A DNA stretch of 64,000 nucleotides from JANRKN01 sp033763435 (lineage in GTDB: Bacteria > Planctomycetota > Phycisphaerae > Phycisphaerales > UBA1924), in NCBI GenBank assembly GCA_033763435.1, contig JANRKN010000072.1:1-64000 (forward strand), read 5' to 3'. Both the position numbers and the translations under genes were made by a program. Below the pieces are notes generated by a model, which searched no databases, was not told the DNA's origin, and worked only from the letters and a program-made list of their open reading frames with translations. Positions 22,603 to 32,017 of this stretch are shown here, piece after piece. How positions within the stretch are numbered: position 1 is the first letter of the stretch; each line of letters starts with the position of its first letter.

Positions 22603-24944
22603 ACGCGTTCCTGGACAAACTCCTGGGCCTCGACGAGCTGCGACTGGGCGCCGAGGGCGTCCGGCTCGACTGGACGCTCGCGCTCCCCGCGTGGGCCTGG
22701 GTGCTGATCGCGCTCGCGGTGTTTCTTGCGGCGGAGTTCTCGTACAGGCATGTCCGCGGCTCACGCGTCGCGCGACTCGCGCTCGGAACACTCCGCGCGG
22801 CGAGCATCCTGCTCTTCCTGCTGCTGGCCGCGGGGCCCAAGCTGGTGTTTCAGCCCGAGAGCGTCGAGCGCGATTGGGTCGTGGGCCTGATCGACCGCTC
22901 GCTCTCGATGTCGATCCCCGATGCGCCCGAGCAAGCGACGCGTGCCGCGCAGGCGCAGCGCGCGATCGAGGGCGCCGCGCGCTCGTTCGCCGAGCTCGAC
23001 CGCGATCGTCGGCTCGCGTGGCTCGCCTTCGACGCCTCCGCGCGCGACCTGCCGGCCTTCGCGGGCGTGCCCGATCTCTCCGCCGACCCGCTCGGCCCGC
23101 GCACCGCGATCGCGCAGGCCCTCCGCGACGCCGACCGCCGAACGGCTGGCGCGCCGCTCGCGGGCATCATCCTCTTCTCCGACGGCCGGTCCGCTGACGT
23201 GCCCGATCGCGCCAGCCTCCGCGCGCTGCTCGCGCGCCAGGTGCCCGTCTTCGTCGTGCCATTGGGCTCAGAGTCCACGCGCCGCTTGGCCTCGCTCGCT
23301 TCGCTCGACGCGCCGGGGCTCGCGTTCGTCGACGACCTCGTGCCCGTCACCGCGCGCGTGCAGGACCTTTCGGGCCCGCAGGAGATCGAGCTCGTCGACC
23401 GCGCCACGGGCCTCGTGCTCGACCGTCGCCGCGTTGAGCCCGGACCCGACGGCACCGCTTCGGTCACGCTCCTCACCCGCCCCGACAAGCCCAGCGAACA
23501 AGCCACGTGGGAAGTTCGGCTGGCCGGCACCGGAAACGGCGCGAACGGTTCAGGCGTCGGCCCCGGTCCTGGTCAAGCCCTCGAGCACCGCGTGAGGCTC
23601 GTCGATCAGACCCTCCGCATCCTCTATATCGACGGCTACCCGCGCTGGGAGTATCGCTATCTCAAGAACCTGCTCGTGCGCGAAAAGTCGATCCGCTCCT
23701 CCGCGCTGCTGCTCAGCCCCGAGAAGAAGTTCCTTCAGGAAGGCACCGACCCGATCGCTTCCGTGCCGACCACGCCCGAACAGTGGAAGCCCTTCGATGT
23801 GATCGTGCTGGGCGATGTCCGCGCCTCGCTCTTCAGCCCGGAGCAGCTCGCCGGGCTGCGCGAGCACATCTCCTCACGCGGCGCGGGGCTCATGCTCATC
23901 GCGGGGCCCACCTCCATGCCCGCCGCGTGGGCCGGTTCCACGCTGGCCGATCTGCTCCCCGTCGCGCTCTCGGCGTCCGACGGCAGCGAGCCCGCGACGG
24001 TCCGCACGTGGGGCGAGCCCGTGCTCGCCTCGCCCGGCCCCGCCGCCGATCGGCTCGGGCTGATGAGGCTTGCCGACGAATCCGCCGGCGCGCCCTGGCC
24101 CAAGGAACTCTCTGACCCCGCCGTCGGCTGGTCGCGTCTGGCCTGGGCGCAGCGCTGGACGGCCAGTTCGCTCAAGCCCACCGCGGAAGTCCTGCTCTGG
24201 GCCTCGCCCGCGCGAGGTACTGACGTCGCCCGCGCGCCCCTGGCGATGCTCATGCGCTATGGCGCCGGTCGCGTCGCGTACCTCGCAACCGACGAGATCT
24301 GGCGCTGGCGCTACGCGCGGGGCGAGACGCTCCCCGAGCGCTTTTACCTGCCCATCCTGCGGATGCTCGCGCGCGAGAGCCTCGCTCGCGCGGGCCGGGC
24401 GGCGTCGCTTGAGCTCTCGCCCGATCGCGCGGCCTCGGGCTCGACCGTCCGCGTCGCGCTCAGGCTTCTCGATGAATCGCTCGCGCGCGCCCGCGCCGCA
24501 TCACTCACCCTGCGCCTGACCAGCGACGAGAAGAACGCCCGCGAGCTCGCGCGCGTCACGCTCCGCCCTGACGAGGCCGATCCGACGCGGTACCTCGCCG
24601 AGCTGACCGCGCCCGCGCCGGGCACGTACACGCTCAGCCCGGCGGACGCGCTGCTGGCGGGGCTGGACCTCTCCGCGCGCCTGACGGTCACGCTCCCGGA
24701 CGATGAACTGCGCGCGCCCGAGACGGATTGGCCCGCGCTGCGCGCGCTCGCTGAACTCACGGGAGGCGCGGTGGTCGCGCCCGACCAACTCTCCACCCTG
24801 CCCGAGAAATTGCCCAACCGCGAGGTGCGGATCCTGGGCGCGCCGATCGTGAGCACGCTCTGGGACCGTCCCGTGGCGCTCGCGCTGCTGCTGACGCTGC
24901 TCACGCTCGAATGGGTCGGGCGCCGATTGCTCCGACTCTCGTGA
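22599..24944 (+). CDS. Membrane-anchored vWA/amidotransferase-like protein
   Basis: A 781-aa protein. Two N-terminal membrane helices (about 28-46 and 66-85) precede a vWA domain with an intact DRSLSMS metal site. In the middle, LRILYIDGYPRWEYRYLKN and FDVIVLGDV...LREHISSRGAGLMLIAGP resemble the class I glutamine amidotransferase-like domain found in many planctomycete vWA proteins. The nucleophile Cys is not evident, so it is probably a binding domain. A last helix lies near the C-terminus. GTG 22599 overlaps the previous stop (GTGA), showing coupling. Confidence 0.85.
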   Translation: MNAFLDKLLGLDELRLGAEGVRLDWTLALPAWAWVLIALAVFLAAEFSYRHVRGSRVARLALGTLRAASILLFLLLAAGPKLVFQPESVERDWVVGLIDRSLSMSIPDAPEQATRAAQAQRAIEGAARSFAELDRDRRLAWLAFDASARDLPAFAGVPDLSADPLGPRTAIAQALRDADRRTAGAPLAGIILFSDGRSADVPDRASLRALLARQVPVFVVPLGSESTRRLASLASLDAPGLAFVDDLVPVTARVQDLSGPQEIELVDRATGLVLDRRRVEPGPDGTASVTLLTRPDKPSEQATWEVRLAGTGNGANGSGVGPGPGQALEHRVRLVDQTLRILYIDGYPRWEYRYLKNLLVREKSIRSSALLLSPEKKFLQEGTDPIASVPTTPEQWKPFDVIVLGDVRASLFSPEQLAGLREHISSRGAGLMLIAGPTSMPAAWAGSTLADLLPVALSASDGSEPATVRTWGEPVLASPGPAADRLGLMRLADESAGAPWPKELSDPAVGWSRLAWAQRWTASSLKPTAEVLLWASPARGTDVARAPLAMLMRYGAGRVAYLATDEIWRWRYARGETLPERFYLPILRMLARESLARAGRAASLELSPDRAASGSTVRVALRLLDESLARARAASLTLRLTSDEKNARELARVTLRPDEADPTRYLAELTAPAPGTYTLSPADALLAGLDLSARLTVTLPDDELRAPETDWPALRALAELTGGAVVAPDQLSTLPEKLPNREVRILGAPIVSTLWDRPVALALLLTLLTLEWVGRRLLRLS

Positions 24945-25040
24945 GGCCTCGCTCTGATCCGCCGACGACCGATGGACGAATCTTTGTGGAACACGCCGAA
25001 CCAGAACGTCTGATACCGAGTCCGAACCTCTGACGAACGC

Positions 25041-28000
25041 ATGACCGATCGGCCCGAACCAAGCTCTGCCCAACCCACGACACCGGCGCGAAACGACCTG
25101 CCCGGCGTGCGTTCGGCGCTGCGCGGCGTCCGCCGACGGGCGCGCGCGCACCTGCTGGTGCAGGCGCTGGGGCGCGGTTCGGCGCTCGGGCTCATTCTTC
25201 TGCTTTCCGCGGCGCTCGCGGACTATCTCCTGCGCCTGCCCGAGCCGCTGCGATTGATCCTGCTCCTCGCGGGCGCGGCATGGCTGGGGCTTGCGCTCTG
25301 GCGCGCCGTGCGCCGCGTCTACGCCTTCGCGCCGAGCCTCACGCGCCTGGCCCTGCGCCTCGAAGAACACCCCGAGGGCAAGGCCGCCGGGCTCCCGGGC
25401 CTGCTTGCCTCGGCGATCGAGCTCGAATCCTCCGCGACCGCCTCACCCGTCACCGCCGACCTCGCGCGGCTCGTGGGTCAGCGCGCGCTCGAGCGCTTCG
25501 GCACACTCAGGCCCAGCGCGATGCTCGTCCGCACCCGCGCGACATGGACCGCGCTCGCGCGCCTAGCCGCCGTGGGTGCGCTCGTGGGCAGCATTGTCCT
25601 GCTTGCGCCCGAGTACTCGCGCCTGGGCCTTGCGCGTGTGCTCACGCCCTGGACCGACGCCCGCTGGCCCCAGCGCACGAGCGTCATCGATCTCACGCCC
25701 GAGGGGCCGAGGCCTCTGGGTCAGTCGCTGGCGCTGCGTGCGGGGCTGACGCGCTCAGACGCGGCGCCCCATGCCGCGGACGTGGACCTGTGGTACCGCG
25801 TCGTGTCAGATCAGGCCTCGCCCGACTGGGCGCGCGTGCGCCTGACGCCCCAGCGTTCGACCGTGCCGACCGAGCGTGGCCCGGGCGAGCTCTACGAGCG
25901 GCTGATCGAAACCTCCGCGATCGCTGCCGCGCCCGGACTCCGGCTCGAGTACTGGCTCGCGACGAGCGACGATCGCACCGAGACGCGCACGCTGCCGCTG
26001 GTCGAGCCCCCCCGCGCGGTGATTCTCTCCGCGCGCATCGACGCGCCCGAGTACGCCCGCGCCGTCGCAGGCGCGATGGATGGGTTCGTCACGGGTGACG
26101 TCGCTTCGGAGCTCCGGGGTAGCGGTGCGCAGGCTGCGCTTCCGCGCGTGGGGCCCGTGCTCGCCGGCTCGCGCGTGACACTGACCATCGACCACAACAA
26201 GCCGCTGCCCGCGCCGACGAGCGCGCTCGAGCACCCCGCGTTCCTCGCCTCGCTGCTGGGCTCATCCGAGGCCGCGGCCATCGTGCTCGAAGGCCGGCCC
26301 GAGCTCTCGTGGCAGGCCTCGCGCTGGACGATCGGCTTCACCGCGACGCGCCCGCTGCGCGCGGGCCTGACGCTGAGCGATGAGTTCGGGCTTGCGAGCG
26401 CCGAGCCCGTGACGATCGCGGTCGATGTCGTCGCCGACGAGCCGCCCTTGGCGAGCGTGATTGAGCCCGGGCGGGACGAGACGGTGCTACCAACCGCGCG
26501 GGCGAGGGTGGTGATCGAGGGCCGGGACGATGTCGCGCTCGCGTGGACGCGCGTCGAGGCCGAGCCCGCCCGCGCCGACCGCACGAGCGAAGGCCGCACC
26601 GCCGAAGCCTCCGGCGCGCGGCTGATTCTGTCCGAGTCCACGCCTCAGGAACCGCGCCGGACACGCGAGGAGCTGACGGTCGACCTCGCGGAGCTCGGCG
26701 CGCGCGCGGGCAAGAACTTTGAACCCGGCGACGAGCTGCGAGTGAGCGTCGTGGTGCAGGACGTGCTCGGGCAGCGGGGCCTCGCGCAGCGCGACCCGGC
26801 ACGGTCGGCGATCCGGCGCCTGCGCGTGATCAGCGAGAGCCAGTTCGCTGAGCAGTTGCAGGCCGAACTGCAGGCCGTGCGCGCCGCGGCCATCCGCGCG
26901 AGCCAGGAACAGGCCAGCGTGCAGCAGCGCCTGCGCGAGACGGGCGACGCGCCCGCCGCGGGCGATGCGCAGGAACGCCTCACCGAGCGTCTCGCTCCGC
27001 CCAAGGACCTGCTCGAGAATCTCGCCCGCCGCGTCGAGCAGAACGACCCCGCCGACCGCACGATCGACGGCCTGCTCCGCGAGGCGCGCGAGCAAGCCTC
27101 CCGCGCAGCGCAAGCTTCACAGCGCGCGACCGACACCCTCCGCTCGGGCAAGCCCGACGCACCCGCCGACGCCGAGCCCGACCAGCGCGAGGTGCGCGAC
27201 GCCGCCGACCGACTTGCCGAACTTCTCGACCGCGGGCGCGACGGCTGGGCCGCGCGGCGGTCGATCGAAAGGCTGCTCGACGATCAGCGCTCGGTGCGCG
27301 AGCGCACGCAGGAGCTCTCCCGAGAGGCCGCGGGAAAGAGCGCTCAGGAACTGAGCCCGGAACAGCTCACCAAGCTCGAGCGGCTGGCCGAGGAACAGCG
27401 CGAGCTCTCGGCTCGTGCGGCGGGCGCGATCGAGGACGCCGAGCGCCGGGCCGAAGCGCTGCGACAGAACGACCCGGGCCAGTCGCGCTCGCTGCGCGAA
27501 GCGGCGGAGCGTGCGCGTCAAGAGCGTCTGGGCGAGAGTCAGCGCGCCGCGGCCGAGCAGATCGCCCGTAATCAGACCGGTCAGGCCGAGCGCTCGCAGG
27601 AGCAGGCGCAGCAGACACTCGAGCAGATGCTGCGCGACCTCGACCGCACCGAGCAGCGTCGCGACGAGGCGCTGAGGCGGCTCGCCGCGGAGCTGGTCGG
27701 GCGTGTGCGCGAGCTGGTGCAGCGTCAGGAGCGAGAGGTCGAGCAGCTTGCGGCGGGGCCCGAGGATCTCGCGCCGCGGGCCGAAAGCATGACCGCGCTT
27801 CAGCGCGATGCGCTCGCGACCAAGGACCAGGCGAGCGAACAGGGCCGGAGCGAGCCGGCGCTGGCGGGCGTGGCCGACGCGCTGGACTCAGCCTCGGCGT
27901 TCATGGGTCAGGCGATCGGCGCGCTCCGCGCCGAACCTGCCGACGCGCTCGAGGCCCTGCGCGCTGAACGCGACAGTCTCGCGCGTCTGCGCGACGCACT

Positions 28001-28706
28001 CGCTCAGGCGGAGAAGGCCCGCGAGAACTCACAGCAGCGTCAGGAGCAGCGCAAGCTCGAGGAACTCCGCGAGAAGTACGCCGCGGCACTCGCCGAGCAG
28101 CGCGCGATCCAGGCCGGCGTGAGCCCGCTCGTGGGTAAGGAACTCTCCCGCCGCGAGCGCCAGAGCGTGCGCGAGCTGGGCGATCGGCAGGCGACGCTCC
28201 GCACGACGCTGAGCGAGATCCGAAGCTCCACCGAGGGCCTGAGCGACGCGGTCGTCTTCGAACTCGCGCACCGACGGCTGGATCGCTCGACCGAATCGGC
28301 CGCGCGGACCCTCGCGCGCGGCGTTGCCGACGCGGGCGCCCAGCGCGAGATCGCCAGCACCGTCCGTGTGCTCAGCGCGCTGATCGAGTCGCTCTCGCAG
28401 ATGCGCCGGCGCGAGGACGGCTTCCGCGAGGTGGCGCAGGGCGGCAACCAGGCGGGCGGCCAGGGCGGCCAGGGCCAGGAGCAGCGCGAGAACTCGCTCG
28501 TCCCGCCGATCGCTGAACTGCGGATGCTCCGCATGCTCCAGCAGGACGCCGCCGAACGCACGCGTGAGCTTTCGGACGCACCCGACGCCGCGGCGCTGGA
28601 CCTCGCGGGCCAGGATCAGGCGGAGATCGCCGAGCGCGCCAAGCAGCTCCTCGAGAAGCTCAAGCAGCAGCAACAGCCCGCGCAGATGCCCGGAGGTGCG
28701 CAGTGA
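25041..28706 (+). CDS. Giant membrane-anchored coiled-coil protein (DUF4175-like)
   Basis: A 1221-aa protein with two adjacent membrane helices (about 47-64, 70-87) and a third hydrophobic segment near 175-200. A beta-rich extracytoplasmic region follows to about 590, and then some 600 residues of Arg/Glu/Gln/Ala-rich heptad-like coiled coil. The layout resembles DUF4175-type proteins found beside DUF58/BatA genes. The role is unknown; it could span the periplasm. A gap of 96 nt separates it from the vWA gene, the only sizeable gap in the operon. Its stop overlaps the next gene start by 4 nt. Confidence 0.8.
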   Translation: MTDRPEPSSAQPTTPARNDLPGVRSALRGVRRRARAHLLVQALGRGSALGLILLLSAALADYLLRLPEPLRLILLLAGAAWLGLALWRAVRRVYAFAPSLTRLALRLEEHPEGKAAGLPGLLASAIELESSATASPVTADLARLVGQRALERFGTLRPSAMLVRTRATWTALARLAAVGALVGSIVLLAPEYSRLGLARVLTPWTDARWPQRTSVIDLTPEGPRPLGQSLALRAGLTRSDAAPHAADVDLWYRVVSDQASPDWARVRLTPQRSTVPTERGPGELYERLIETSAIAAAPGLRLEYWLATSDDRTETRTLPLVEPPRAVILSARIDAPEYARAVAGAMDGFVTGDVASELRGSGAQAALPRVGPVLAGSRVTLTIDHNKPLPAPTSALEHPAFLASLLGSSEAAAIVLEGRPELSWQASRWTIGFTATRPLRAGLTLSDEFGLASAEPVTIAVDVVADEPPLASVIEPGRDETVLPTARARVVIEGRDDVALAWTRVEAEPARADRTSEGRTAEASGARLILSESTPQEPRRTREELTVDLAELGARAGKNFEPGDELRVSVVVQDVLGQRGLAQRDPARSAIRRLRVISESQFAEQLQAELQAVRAAAIRASQEQASVQQRLRETGDAPAAGDAQERLTERLAPPKDLLENLARRVEQNDPADRTIDGLLREAREQASRAAQASQRATDTLRSGKPDAPADAEPDQREVRDAADRLAELLDRGRDGWAARRSIERLLDDQRSVRERTQELSREAAGKSAQELSPEQLTKLERLAEEQRELSARAAGAIEDAERRAEALRQNDPGQSRSLREAAERARQERLGESQRAAAEQIARNQTGQAERSQEQAQQTLEQMLRDLDRTEQRRDEALRRLAAELVGRVRELVQRQEREVEQLAAGPEDLAPRAESMTALQRDALATKDQASEQGRSEPALAGVADALDSASAFMGQAIGALRAEPADALEALRAERDSLARLRDALAQAEKARENSQQRQEQRKLEELREKYAAALAEQRAIQAGVSPLVGKELSRRERQSVRELGDRQATLRTTLSEIRSSTEGLSDAVVFELAHRRLDRSTESAARTLARGVADAGAQREIASTVRVLSALIESLSQMRRREDGFREVAQGGNQAGGQGGQGQEQRENSLVPPIAELRMLRMLQQDAAERTRELSDAPDAAALDLAGQDQAEIAERAKQLLEKLKQQQQPAQMPGGAQ

Positions 28707-29494
28707 AGATGCAAACGGTGACAGTCGCGCTGCTGATCGGGCTCGCGGGACACGCAAGCGTCGTGCGCGCGCAGGTGCCCGCGACTCCTTCCGCGCAGCC
28801 GACGTCCGCGCCCTCGGGGCCGAGCCTCGACGAGCTGCTCGGGCTCAAGGGCAACGCCCAACCTGTCGAGGATCCTTGGCGCGGCGAGCTTGCGCGCCGG
28901 CTGGGCGTAAAGGAGTCCGAAGGCGAGGACTTCGAGCGCGCCGTCGCGGTGATGAGCGACGCCGCCGCGAGGCTGACCTCCGCGCGCGACGCGGGGCTGG
29001 GCACGCTGAGGTTGCAGGAAGAGGCCGTGAGGCTGCTCGATCGGCTCATCGCTCAGGCGCAGCAGAACCAGCAGCAGCAGTCGTCGAGCTCCTCGAGCTC
29101 GCAGCAGCAGAACCAACAACAGCAAAGCCAGCAACAGGCCGGCCAGCAGCAGAGCCAGCAGCAGCAGGCCCAGGCGAGCGCGCAGGCGCGGAGCAACGAA
29201 GGTCAGGGCGAGGTCGCGGGCCAGAACGCCGAGCCCAAGCCACCCGAGGCTGGCAGCGCGGCAACCTGGGGCAACCTGCCCGAGCACATCCGTCAGGCGC
29301 TGACGCAAGGGCTCTCGGACAAGTTCAGCACGCTCTATCAGTCGATGACCGAGGCGTACTACAAGCGTCTGGCTGAGGATCCGTTGCGCGCGGGTGCGGC
29401 GCCTCCGACGCGCAGCCCCGGAGCCGAGCCCGGGGCCAAACCCGCAGACAGGCCCGCAGACAGGCCCGGAGACAGGCCCGGAGACAGGCCATGA
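28703..29494 (+). CDS. Secreted Gln-rich protein
   Basis: A 263-aa protein with a signal peptide (VTVALLIGLAGHASVVRAQ). Residues about 118-165 are almost entirely Gln and Ser. The C-terminus is made of four ADRP/GDRP tetrapeptides from an exact 12-bp tandem repeat. GTG 28703 is chosen because GGAGG is 6 nt upstream; the in-frame ATG 28709 is 12 nt away. The start overlaps the previous stop, and the stop overlaps the next ATG. The short stretch WGNLPEHIRQALTQGL...YYKRLAE is a folded motif often seen in planctomycete proteins of such operons. No function is known. Confidence 0.8.
   Translation: MKMQTVTVALLIGLAGHASVVRAQVPATPSAQPTSAPSGPSLDELLGLKGNAQPVEDPWRGELARRLGVKESEGEDFERAVAVMSDAAARLTSARDAGLGTLRLQEEAVRLLDRLIAQAQQNQQQQSSSSSSSQQQNQQQQSQQQAGQQQSQQQQAQASAQARSNEGQGEVAGQNAEPKPPEAGSAATWGNLPEHIRQALTQGLSDKFSTLYQSMTEAYYKRLAEDPLRAGAAPPTRSPGAEPGAKPADRPADRPGDRPGDRP
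29441..29488 (+). repeat. Four copies of a 12-bp tandem repeat
   Basis: Units CCCGCAGACAGG (two copies) and CCCGGAGACAGG (two copies) encode the tail of the Gln-rich protein. They end 2 nt before the ATG of the next gene, so length changes by whole units would keep both frames. Confidence 0.85.
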
Positions 29495-30663
29495 TCGATG
29501 TGCTCGCGACGCTCGCGATCGTGCGGTCGCTCATGCAGCCGGTCACGCCCCCGGCCGACACCGGCGCGCCCGCGGCTTCTCCCTCATCCGCTCCCGCGGC
29601 TTCTGGCACGCCCGCGCCGCAGCCACGCGCGCCCGAGATCGAGACGCGTGTCCCCGGCTCAGCGCAGAACCGCGCTCTCGAGGGCGAGATCACGCCCGAG
29701 CTCGACGCCGCCGTGAGCAAAGGCCTTGCGTGGCTCGCCGCCCGGCAGGCCGCCGACGGCGCGTTCGGCGAGGGCCGCTGGGGACGCAGCGTCGCGATCA
29801 CCAGCCTCGGGGGCCTCGCGCTCATGGCCGACGGCAATCTCCCGGGCCGCGGAACCTACGGCGAGCAGGTCGGCCGCGCGCTGAAGTTCGTCCTCGAGAA
29901 CGTCACCGAGAGCGGCCTGATCGCGACCGAGGGCGCCTCGGCGCCGATGTACGGGCACGGCTTCAGCCTGCTCTTCCTCGCCGAGGTCTACGGCATGACC
30001 GGCGGTGCGATCGGCGGCATCGAGGGCCTCGGCAGCGAATCGCAAGTCTCCTCGCGTCTCCACTCGGCGATCCTCAAAGCCACGCGCCTCATCGAGACGA
30101 CGCAGAACTCTGAGGGCGGCTGGCGCTACAACCCCGTGCCCAACGACGCCGACGTCAGCGTCACCATCACGCAGGTCATGGCCCTCCGCGCCGTACGCAA
30201 CGCGGGCATCGAGGTCGACAAGAACGTCATCGACCGCGCCGTCGAGTACGTCAAAAAGTGTCAGAACCCCGACGGCGGCTTTGCCTACCAGCTCATCCCG
30301 GGCTCGAGCTCACTCTGGCCCCGCTCCGCCGCGGGCGTCGCCACCCTTTTCTACGCGGGCCTGTACCAGGACCCCGCGATCGACCGCGGCCTGCGGTACG
30401 TCAGTGAGAATGCCTTCCCCGGCACAATCGATCCCTCGCGCAACCACTACTGGTACGGCCAGTACTACGCCGTGCAGACCATGTACCTCGCGGGCGGCGA
30501 GAAATGGTCAGGCTGGTGGCCCGCCCTTCGCCGCGAACTGCTCGCAACCCAGCGCGAGGACGGAAGCTGGGCCGACGACTCCATCGGCACGGTCTACGGC
30601 ACGTCGATGGCCCTCATCGTTCTGCAAATGCCCAAGCGCTATCTGCCGATCTTTCAGAAGTGA
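29491..30663 (+). CDS. Prenyltransferase/squalene-cyclase-like repeat protein
   Basis: A 390-aa protein. After a Pro/Ala-rich N-terminus the rest consists of alpha-alpha barrel repeats of the terpenoid cyclase/protein prenyltransferase type, with repeat ends such as ADGAFGEGRWG, SEGGWRYNP, PDGGFAYQL and EDGSWADD. The DxDD motif of true squalene-hopene cyclases is not seen, so it is probably a binding or scaffold protein. The first 20 residues are moderately hydrophobic and might be a signal. It overlaps the previous gene in an ATGA. Confidence 0.85.
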   Translation: MIDVLATLAIVRSLMQPVTPPADTGAPAASPSSAPAASGTPAPQPRAPEIETRVPGSAQNRALEGEITPELDAAVSKGLAWLAARQAADGAFGEGRWGRSVAITSLGGLALMADGNLPGRGTYGEQVGRALKFVLENVTESGLIATEGASAPMYGHGFSLLFLAEVYGMTGGAIGGIEGLGSESQVSSRLHSAILKATRLIETTQNSEGGWRYNPVPNDADVSVTITQVMALRAVRNAGIEVDKNVIDRAVEYVKKCQNPDGGFAYQLIPGSSSLWPRSAAGVATLFYAGLYQDPAIDRGLRYVSENAFPGTIDPSRNHYWYGQYYAVQTMYLAGGEKWSGWWPALRRELLATQREDGSWADDSIGTVYGTSMALIVLQMPKRYLPIFQK

Positions 30664-30671
30664 CTTCACGA

Positions 30672-32000
30672 ATGCGCCAACTCTCCGCCCTGAGCCTCGT
30701 TGCCACGCTGCTGAGCGCCGCGAGCGCCCCCGATCTTGCCCGCGCTCAGAGTCCAAGCCCGCCGCCTCGCGTCGTGGTGCTCGATAGTGACCTTCGTCCC
30801 GTCCGCGGCACGCTCGCGGGCATCGCGGGCAGCACGGTGCGCGTGCGCGAATCGCGCGCGCGCGTCCGCACACTCGAACGCGCCGCGCTCGTCCTCTTCG
30901 AGCCCGCGCGCCCCGATCGGCCCGACGCGGTTGAGCCCGAGAGCACACTCATCAACGGCGATGACCAGATCGCGCCGTCAGCGTCCTCCCCCACGGCCCA
31001 AGCCCCGGCCCAGCCCACGCCGGGGGCCGAGGGCGACGAGGCCGCACGCACGGCGGGCCTGCTCGAACTCACCGACGGTCAGCGCTGGCCCGGCACGCTG
31101 GTGAAGGCTCAGGGCGAGACACTCACCTGGCGCGGCCCGGCGGGCGTGCGCAGTGTTCAGATCGAGCGCGTCCGCCGCTGGACCCGCGTGCCCGGCATCG
31201 TTTCGGGCCCCCTCGCCGCGCGCGACGACCTCGTCATCCTCACCAACAAAGACCGCCTCGAAGGATTCATCGCGGCGATTGATTCCGGCGGCGATTCAGG
31301 CGCCGGGGAGCTCACGCTCGAGCGCCGCGGCAAGGCCGAAGCCCTGCGCCTGGACACCATCGCCATCGTTGCGCCCGCCTCCAAGGACGCAGCCCAACCC
31401 ACAGCCGACGTCGCGCCGATCATGGTCTGGCTCCGCGGCCCGCTCGACTCGGCCGCCATCGTCGCCGCCACTGACGTCAGCACCGACGTTTCCAGCGGGA
31501 ACACCCGTTCCTCTCAAGCCACCACCACGCGGCTCACCTTCGCCGGCACCGCGCTGGGCGCGGTCGATCCCGCGAACATCTCTGCGATTCGCCTGCGCTC
31601 AGACCTCACGCCCCTCGCCTCGCTCGCCTTCACGCCCGCAGGAAGCACCGCCACCGGCAACACTTGGCAGCCCGAGCCGATCGTCCGCGGCGAGGGCCCG
31701 GCCGCCGAGATCGAACTCCTCGGCCCCGGCGAGTGGTCTTGGACCGTTCCTCAGGCCGCCGGACGCCTGAGCACGACCATCGCGCTCGCGTCCGAAGCCA
31801 CCGCATGGGGCGACGTGCGGATCACGATCGAATCCGCGGGCCAGCGCTGGCAAGGCGAGCTCAAGGGTGCGGGTCCGCTCGAGCGCGACATGACGCTCGC
31901 GGTCTCGGGCTCGGTTCGCATTCGTATCGAGGCCGGGTCCAGCGGCGCCGTCGGCGCGCGAGTGGTCCTCCGCCGGGCAGTCGTCGAGACCTCGCGCTGA
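30672..32000 (+). CDS. Secreted hypothetical protein, last gene of the DUF58 operon
   Basis: A 442-aa protein with a signal peptide (LSLVATLLSAASAPDLARAQ). Three similar beta segments that mention substrate-independent phrases such as VVLDSDLRPVRGTLAGI, LELTDGQRWPGTLV and LVILTNKDRLEGFIAAI suggest tandem copies of a small beta domain, followed by a beta-sandwich-like C-terminal half. It lies 8 nt after the prenyltransferase-like gene and converges on mraY. Family not recognised. Confidence 0.78.
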   Translation: MRQLSALSLVATLLSAASAPDLARAQSPSPPPRVVVLDSDLRPVRGTLAGIAGSTVRVRESRARVRTLERAALVLFEPARPDRPDAVEPESTLINGDDQIAPSASSPTAQAPAQPTPGAEGDEAARTAGLLELTDGQRWPGTLVKAQGETLTWRGPAGVRSVQIERVRRWTRVPGIVSGPLAARDDLVILTNKDRLEGFIAAIDSGGDSGAGELTLERRGKAEALRLDTIAIVAPASKDAAQPTADVAPIMVWLRGPLDSAAIVAATDVSTDVSSGNTRSSQATTTRLTFAGTALGAVDPANISAIRLRSDLTPLASLAFTPAGSTATGNTWQPEPIVRGEGPAAEIELLGPGEWSWTVPQAAGRLSTTIALASEATAWGDVRITIESAGQRWQGELKGAGPLERDMTLAVSGSVRIRIEAGSSGAVGARVVLRRAVVETSR

Positions 32001-32017
32001 CCCCCCACCGCAGGGCC

